Source of the DNA: Nocardia neocaledoniensis
GTDB lineage: Bacteria > Actinomycetota > Actinomycetes > Mycobacteriales > Mycobacteriaceae
Length of the DNA stretch: 64,000 bases
Reading direction: 5' to 3'
NCBI RefSeq assembly: GCF_003182135.1
Contig: NZ_QGTL01000004.1
Location: forward strand, 372,001 to 436,000
The position numbers and the translations under genes are program-made. A model generated the notes under the pieces. The model searched no databases, had not been told where the DNA came from, and worked only from the letters and a program-made list of their open reading frames with translations. Numbering within the stretch: the first letter of the stretch is position 1; each line of letters opens with the position of its first letter. Below are positions 60,539 through 64,000 of this stretch, in pieces.

Positions 60539-61732
60539 ATGCACCGACTTCGTCACGGCGATTCAGGACCAGCCGTCGCAGAGGTTCGGAGCACCCTCGC
60601 AAGCCTTGGCTTCCTGCATCCGCCCCACGGCGACTATTGGAAAGACACCGACGCGGAGTTCGACCGTCCGCTGGACTCCGCCGTGCGCGCGTTCCAGCAG
60701 CAGCGCGGTCTGCTCGTCGACGGTGTGGTCGGTCCGGCGACCTACCGCGCGCTGAAGGAAGCCTCCTACCGCCTGGGTGCCCGCACGCTGATCTATCAAC
60801 TGTCCGCCCCGCTCTACGGTGACGACGTGGCCACCCTGCAGCGCAAGCTGCAGGACCTCGGCTTCTACGTGCACCGCGTGGACGGCTATTTCGGCCCGCA
60901 CACCCACGACGGCCTCAGCGCGTTCCAGCGCGAGATCGGTTTGGCCGCCGACGGTATCTGCGGTCCCGACACCCTGCGCTCGCTCGATCTGCTCGGCGCC
61001 CGCGTGACGGGTGGCAACCCGCATCGCATCGCCGAGGAGGAAGTGGTGCACCGGGCGGGCCCGCAGCTCACCGGCAAGCGGATCGTCATCGATCCCGGGT
61101 TCGGCGGCGCCGACAAGGGTTTCGCGGTGCCCACCGAGTTCGGTGACGTCTACGAGTCGGAGATCCTGTGGGATCTGGCTTCCCGGCTCGAGGGCCGCAT
61201 GGCCGCCACCGGCATGGAGACCTTCCTGTCCCGGCCGTGGGGCGCCAACCCCTCCGATGTGGAACGCGCCGAGACCTCCAACGCCTTCGACGCCGACCTG
61301 ATGATCTCGCTGCGCTGCGCCACCAGTGACAACCCGTCCGCCAACGGCGTGGCCGGCTTCTACTGGGGCAACTCGCACGGCTCGGTGTCGATGATCGGTC
61401 AGGTGCTGGCCGGCTTCATCCAGCGCGAGGTGGTCGCGCGGGCGTCCGTGCAGGACTGCCGCACCCACCAGCGCACCTGGGATCTGCTGCGCCTCACCAA
61501 GATGCCGACCGTACAGGTCGACCTGGGCTATCTCACCAACGAGTACGACGCCTCGGTCCTCACCAACCCGCGCATGCGCGACGTGATCGCCGAGGCGATC
61601 CTCATCTCGGTGAAGCGGCTGTACCTGCTCGGCCAGGACGACCAGCCCACCGGCACCTACACCTTCGCCGAGCTGCTCGCCGAAGAACTGGCCGCCGCCG
61701 ACGCGGGCAACGCCACCGCGCCGCGCGTCTGA
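60539..61732 (+). CDS. cwlM: CwlM, amidase-fold regulator of peptidoglycan synthesis
   Basis: A 397-residue protein: two PG-binding_1 units (about residues 5-75 and 90-155, with DGVVGPATYRAL and GYFGPHTHDGLSAFQ) and an Amidase_3 domain (about 175-370, IVIDPGFGGADKGF ... YESEILWDLA). The usual zinc-ligand His in the first motif (DPGHGG) is replaced by Phe (DPGFGG), so amidase activity may be lost. In mycobacteria cytoplasmic CwlM, phosphorylated by PknB, activates MurA. No signal peptide is present, in agreement. Confidence 0.9.
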   Translation: MHRLRHGDSGPAVAEVRSTLASLGFLHPPHGDYWKDTDAEFDRPLDSAVRAFQQQRGLLVDGVVGPATYRALKEASYRLGARTLIYQLSAPLYGDDVATLQRKLQDLGFYVHRVDGYFGPHTHDGLSAFQREIGLAADGICGPDTLRSLDLLGARVTGGNPHRIAEEEVVHRAGPQLTGKRIVIDPGFGGADKGFAVPTEFGDVYESEILWDLASRLEGRMAATGMETFLSRPWGANPSDVERAETSNAFDADLMISLRCATSDNPSANGVAGFYWGNSHGSVSMIGQVLAGFIQREVVARASVQDCRTHQRTWDLLRLTKMPTVQVDLGYLTNEYDASVLTNPRMRDVIAEAILISVKRLYLLGQDDQPTGTYTFAELLAEELAAADAGNATAPRV

Positions 61733-61750
61733 CCGAACCCCGAAACGACC

Positions 61751-61780
61751 AACGGCCCCGCGGTTTTCCGCGGGGCCGTT
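61751..61780. terminator. Intrinsic terminator after cwlM
   Basis: AACGGCCCCGCGG (61751-61763) and its perfect complement (61768-61780) close a TTTT loop between the convergent cwlM and GNAT genes; outer bases (ACGAC/GTCGT) extend the stem past one mismatch. Confidence 0.85.
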
Positions 61781-61790
61781 GTCGTCGGTG

Positions 61791-62552
61791 CTACTGCGCG
61801 CCGACCCGAGCCGGGGGAGCCATCGACGCGGCGGCGAGCAACTGATCGAGCGCGCGCTCGACGTCTTCCTTCCAGCCGTGGTCGGAGTCGAGTTCCAGCC
61901 GCAGCCGGGGGAAGCGATGATGCGGGGCGATCACCTCGAAGCCGACATCGGTGAGGAAGTCGGCGTCGATCATGCAGGTTTCGGGCGTGCAGTGGGTCGA
62001 CGCGGCGGGATCGCGCAGCGGGGCCGCGATCCGTTCCATGAGCCGCATCGAGGAGCCGAGCCCGCGATCGGCCAGCGAGCTGGTCGCCGGGCCGTTGCGA
62101 ATCCCGAACGCCTCCAACGCCCGCACGCCACGCCGGACCAGATCGGCCACCACGGCCTGGATCAGCCGATCCGCTACATCGGCCTCCTCATAGGGGAATT
62201 CGGCCTGCAGCGTGGTCAGCAGGACCGCGTCCGGGCTCACGGGGGAGGTGGGGAACAGCGTCGACCGCGGCACGGCGCTCGGGGGCGAGTAGAGCGCGCA
62301 CCCGGCGATGTTGTTGTCGACGTGCGCCACCTGTCCGCACGATCCCCACTCGAGCATGACGGTCGACAGCCAGGCTTCCTTTTCGAAGACCGGATCGCTG
62401 AAGGCTTGGGAGTCGGCAGCGACGGCCGGATCGAGCTCCCAGAACACACACCGCCGGGTGTGCGCCGGGAGCTGATCGAGTCCGTCGAGGGTCAAGGCTG
62501 TGACGCTGGTCGACACCGCTCTGCTCAGCCTCCAGCTGTCCGATTCATCCAC
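61791..62552 (-). CDS. GNAT-like protein (Rv3916c position)
   Basis: About 253 residues. The N-terminal half has RRCVFWELDPA and FEKEAWLSTVMLEWGSCGQV; the middle has the strand-helix pattern of acetyltransferases (IAGCALYSPP ... LQAEFPYEEADVADRLIQAVV ... ALEAFGIR, separate segments). It sits between cwlM and parB, as Rv3916c does. The start is unsettled: GTG codons at 62585, 62558 and 62552 are all in frame; the last two follow GGCGGAG. Substrate unknown. Confidence 0.7.
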   Translation of the reverse strand: MDESDSWRLSRAVSTSVTALTLDGLDQLPAHTRRCVFWELDPAVAADSQAFSDPVFEKEAWLSTVMLEWGSCGQVAHVDNNIAGCALYSPPSAVPRSTLFPTSPVSPDAVLLTTLQAEFPYEEADVADRLIQAVVADLVRRGVRALEAFGIRNGPATSSLADRGLGSSMRLMERIAAPLRDPAASTHCTPETCMIDADFLTDVGFEVIAPHHRFPRLRLELDSDHGWKEDVERALDQLLAAASMAPPARVGAQ

Positions 62553-62649
62553 GCTCACGACTCCGCCTCGTTGGCGGTCGGCCACGCCACATCACTATCC
62601 ACAGTAATGCCGCCTCTTTCAATTGTGTAGAAAGGCCGGAAGTGCCCCG

Positions 62650-63687
62650 TCACAGTGACGTTTCAGGGCCGGATTGCTCCATCAGCGCCACAATGCGCTC
62701 GAGATCTTCGACGGAACCGAACTCGACAACGATCTTGCCCTTACGCTTGCCGAGGCTGACCGTGACCCTGGTGTCGTAGGAACCCGACAGCCGCTCGGCC
62801 ACTTCCTGCAGTCCCGGCATGTGGATCGGCTTGCGCTTCGGCGCCGGGGGAGCGACCTCCGACGGATTGCGGTTGGCCAGCGTCACCGCTTCCTCGGTGG
62901 CCCGAACCGACAATCCCTCGGCGACGATCCGCGCCGCCAACACTTCCTGTGCGTCGGCTCCGGCATCCAGACCGAGCAGCGCCCTGGCATGTCCGGCCGA
63001 GAGCACCCCGGCCGCCACCCGACGCTGCACGGGGATCGGCAGCTTCAGCAATCGGATCATATTCGTCACCACGGGCCGGGACCGACCGATTCGCGAGGCC
63101 AGTTCCTCGTGGGTGACATCGAATTCCTCGAGCAGCTGCTGATAGGCGGCCGCCTCTTCGAGGGGGTTCAGCTGCACGCGGTGGATGTTCTCCAGCAGCG
63201 CGTCGCGGAGCATCGAGCCGTCGGCGGTGTCGCGAATGATCGCGGGGATCGTCGCCAGGCCTGCCTCTTGGCACGCGCGCCACCGGCGCTCGCCCATGAC
63301 CAACTGAAACTTGTCGACCCCTGGCTCGACACGTCGCACGACGATCGGCTGCATCAGACCGAACTCGCGGATCGAGTGCACCAGCTCGGCCAGCGCCTCT
63401 TCCTCGAAGACCTGGCGCGGCTGCTTCGGGTTCGGTTCGATCTGCTCGGCGGGGATCTCGCGGTAGACCGAGTCGCCGGGGGAGACCAGCTCCGCTTCCG
63501 GCTCGGCCTCAGCCTCGGTGGTGTCGGGTACCCGATGCAGGAACGCCTCGGCGGGCTGCGGGCCGATCGGGTTGATCCCGATGACGCTCGCCGCGGCACT
63601 GCTGAGCCCCGGCGCCGTCGCCGCCGGACCCGTCGGGATCAGTGCGGCCAACCCGCGCCCGAGACCGCCCTTTTTCGCCTGACTCAT
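62650..63687 (-). CDS. parB: Chromosome partitioning protein ParB
   Basis: A 345-residue ParB. N-terminal [14 protein letters not shown] (about residues 5-18) is the ParA-contact motif; the CTPase domain has [15 protein letters not shown] (about 130-144); the HTH is [20 protein letters not shown] (about 198-217); the C-terminal dimer region ends near the stop. ParB loads at parS sites by the origin and works with ParA. Starts 35 bases after the parA stop. Confidence 0.95.
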   Translation of the reverse strand: MSQAKKGGLGRGLAALIPTGPAATAPGLSSAAASVIGINPIGPQPAEAFLHRVPDTTEAEAEPEAELVSPGDSVYREIPAEQIEPNPKQPRQVFEEEALAELVHSIREFGLMQPIVVRRVEPGVDKFQLVMGERRWRACQEAGLATIPAIIRDTADGSMLRDALLENIHRVQLNPLEEAAAYQQLLEEFDVTHEELASRIGRSRPVVTNMIRLLKLPIPVQRRVAAGVLSAGHARALLGLDAGADAQEVLAARIVAEGLSVRATEEAVTLANRNPSEVAPPAPKRKPIHMPGLQEVAERLSGSYDTRVTVSLGKRKGKIVVEFGSVEDLERIVALMEQSGPETSL

Positions 63688-63722
63688 CGGCTACCGATCC
63701 CTTCTTCGTTCCAACACAACCA

Positions 63723-64000
63723 CTACGACGCGTCCTGGCGGACCTGAGCGCGCGCGGCGAGCTCGCGGCCCGCATCCAAGTAGCTCATCGCGCCGCGGGA
63801 GCCTGGATCATAATCGAGCACGGTCATCCCGTAGCCCGGCGCCTCCGACACCTTCACACTGCGCGGAATCATCGACTTGAGCACCACGTCGCCGAAGTGG
63901 TTGCGCACTTCCTCGGCGACCTGGTCGGCCAGCTTGGTGCGACCGTCGTACATCGTCAGCAGCACGGTCGAGACGTGCAGTTCGGGATTCAGGTGCGCCT
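63723..64000 (-). CDS. parA: Chromosome partitioning ATPase ParA, C-terminal part
   Basis: Only the last 91 codons or so are inside the window; the gene runs off the right end. Visible: VLLTMYDGRTKLADQVAEEV, then VRNHFGDVVLKSMIPRSVKV and SEAPGYGMTVLDYDP, a pattern specific to Soj/ParA C-termini. Upstream of parB in the usual parAB order. Confidence 0.93.
   Translation of the reverse strand, partial: AHLNPELHVSTVLLTMYDGRTKLADQVAEEVRNHFGDVVLKSMIPRSVKVSEAPGYGMTVLDYDPGSRGAMSYLDAGRELAARAQVRQDAS

Noticed and set aside
62595..62603. CTATCCACA, one mismatch from a DnaA box
   Set aside because: A single near-match outside a cluster; the origin is expected further right, beyond parA.

Overview
The window comes from a high-GC actinobacterium with a mycolic-acid type cell wall, most likely a Nocardia. 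Support for this includes a complete yrbE-mce lipid-import operon, a ugpAEBC operon in the mycobacterial order, a Zmp1-like M13 protease, a DUF4185 protein (a family linked to D-arabinan hydrolysis), XRE/DUF397 gene pairs and many GTG or apparently leaderless starts. The right end (about 45.8-64 kb) follows the M. tuberculosis order Rv3907c-Rv3918c: pcnA, NUDIX, DUF6049, murJ/mviN, sigM, anti-sigma, trxB, trxA, cwlM, GNAT, parB, parA. The window therefore ends near the chromosome origin.

Layout. 0-5.4 kb, rightward: the end of a DUF445 membrane protein, a TIGR03084 protein, an anchored protein coupled to an L-2-hydroxyglutarate oxidase, an SRPBCC protein and an RNase H. 5.5-15 kb, leftward: yrbEA-yrbEB-mceABCDEF plus an Mce-associated protein; the six mce genes are joined by ATGA overlaps. 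15.5-24 kb: secreted S1 protease, DHA2 exporter, LppU-type lipoprotein, serine hydrolase, P450, a TetR regulator with an extra resolvase-type HTH divergent from an alpha/beta hydrolase, and an L,D-transpeptidase with Crp/GlxR-like sites upstream. 24-28.4 kb: ugpAEBC glycerophosphodiester importer. 28.4-35 kb: an Uma2 remnant, an MBL hydrolase, Zmp1, a beta-lactamase-like lipoprotein, and an XRE/DUF397 pair divergent from a small conserved-looking protein. 35-41 kb: pirin, MFS, DUF4185, and pxpCBA (5-oxoprolinase). 41.2-45.7 kb: a molybdate operon modR-modA-orf-modB-modC in which every junction is an ATGA overlap.

Least ordinary points: (1) an uncharacterised 150-codon frame that exactly fills the modA-modB gap with ATGA overlaps at both ends; (2) a ModC with an 18-copy pentapeptide N-terminus and a roughly 170-residue repeat-bearing linker before its Mop domain; (3) a 1994-residue MurJ with about 780 disordered residues in front, including 66-bp tandem repeats; (4) the TetR-resolvase HTH fusion; (5) two tandem sequence elements upstream of the molybdate regulator; (6) a parS-like 16-mer inside pxpB. 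I saw no rRNA, tRNA, CRISPR array, insertion sequence or prophage.

All assignments come from reading the sequence and recalling families. No database search was run.
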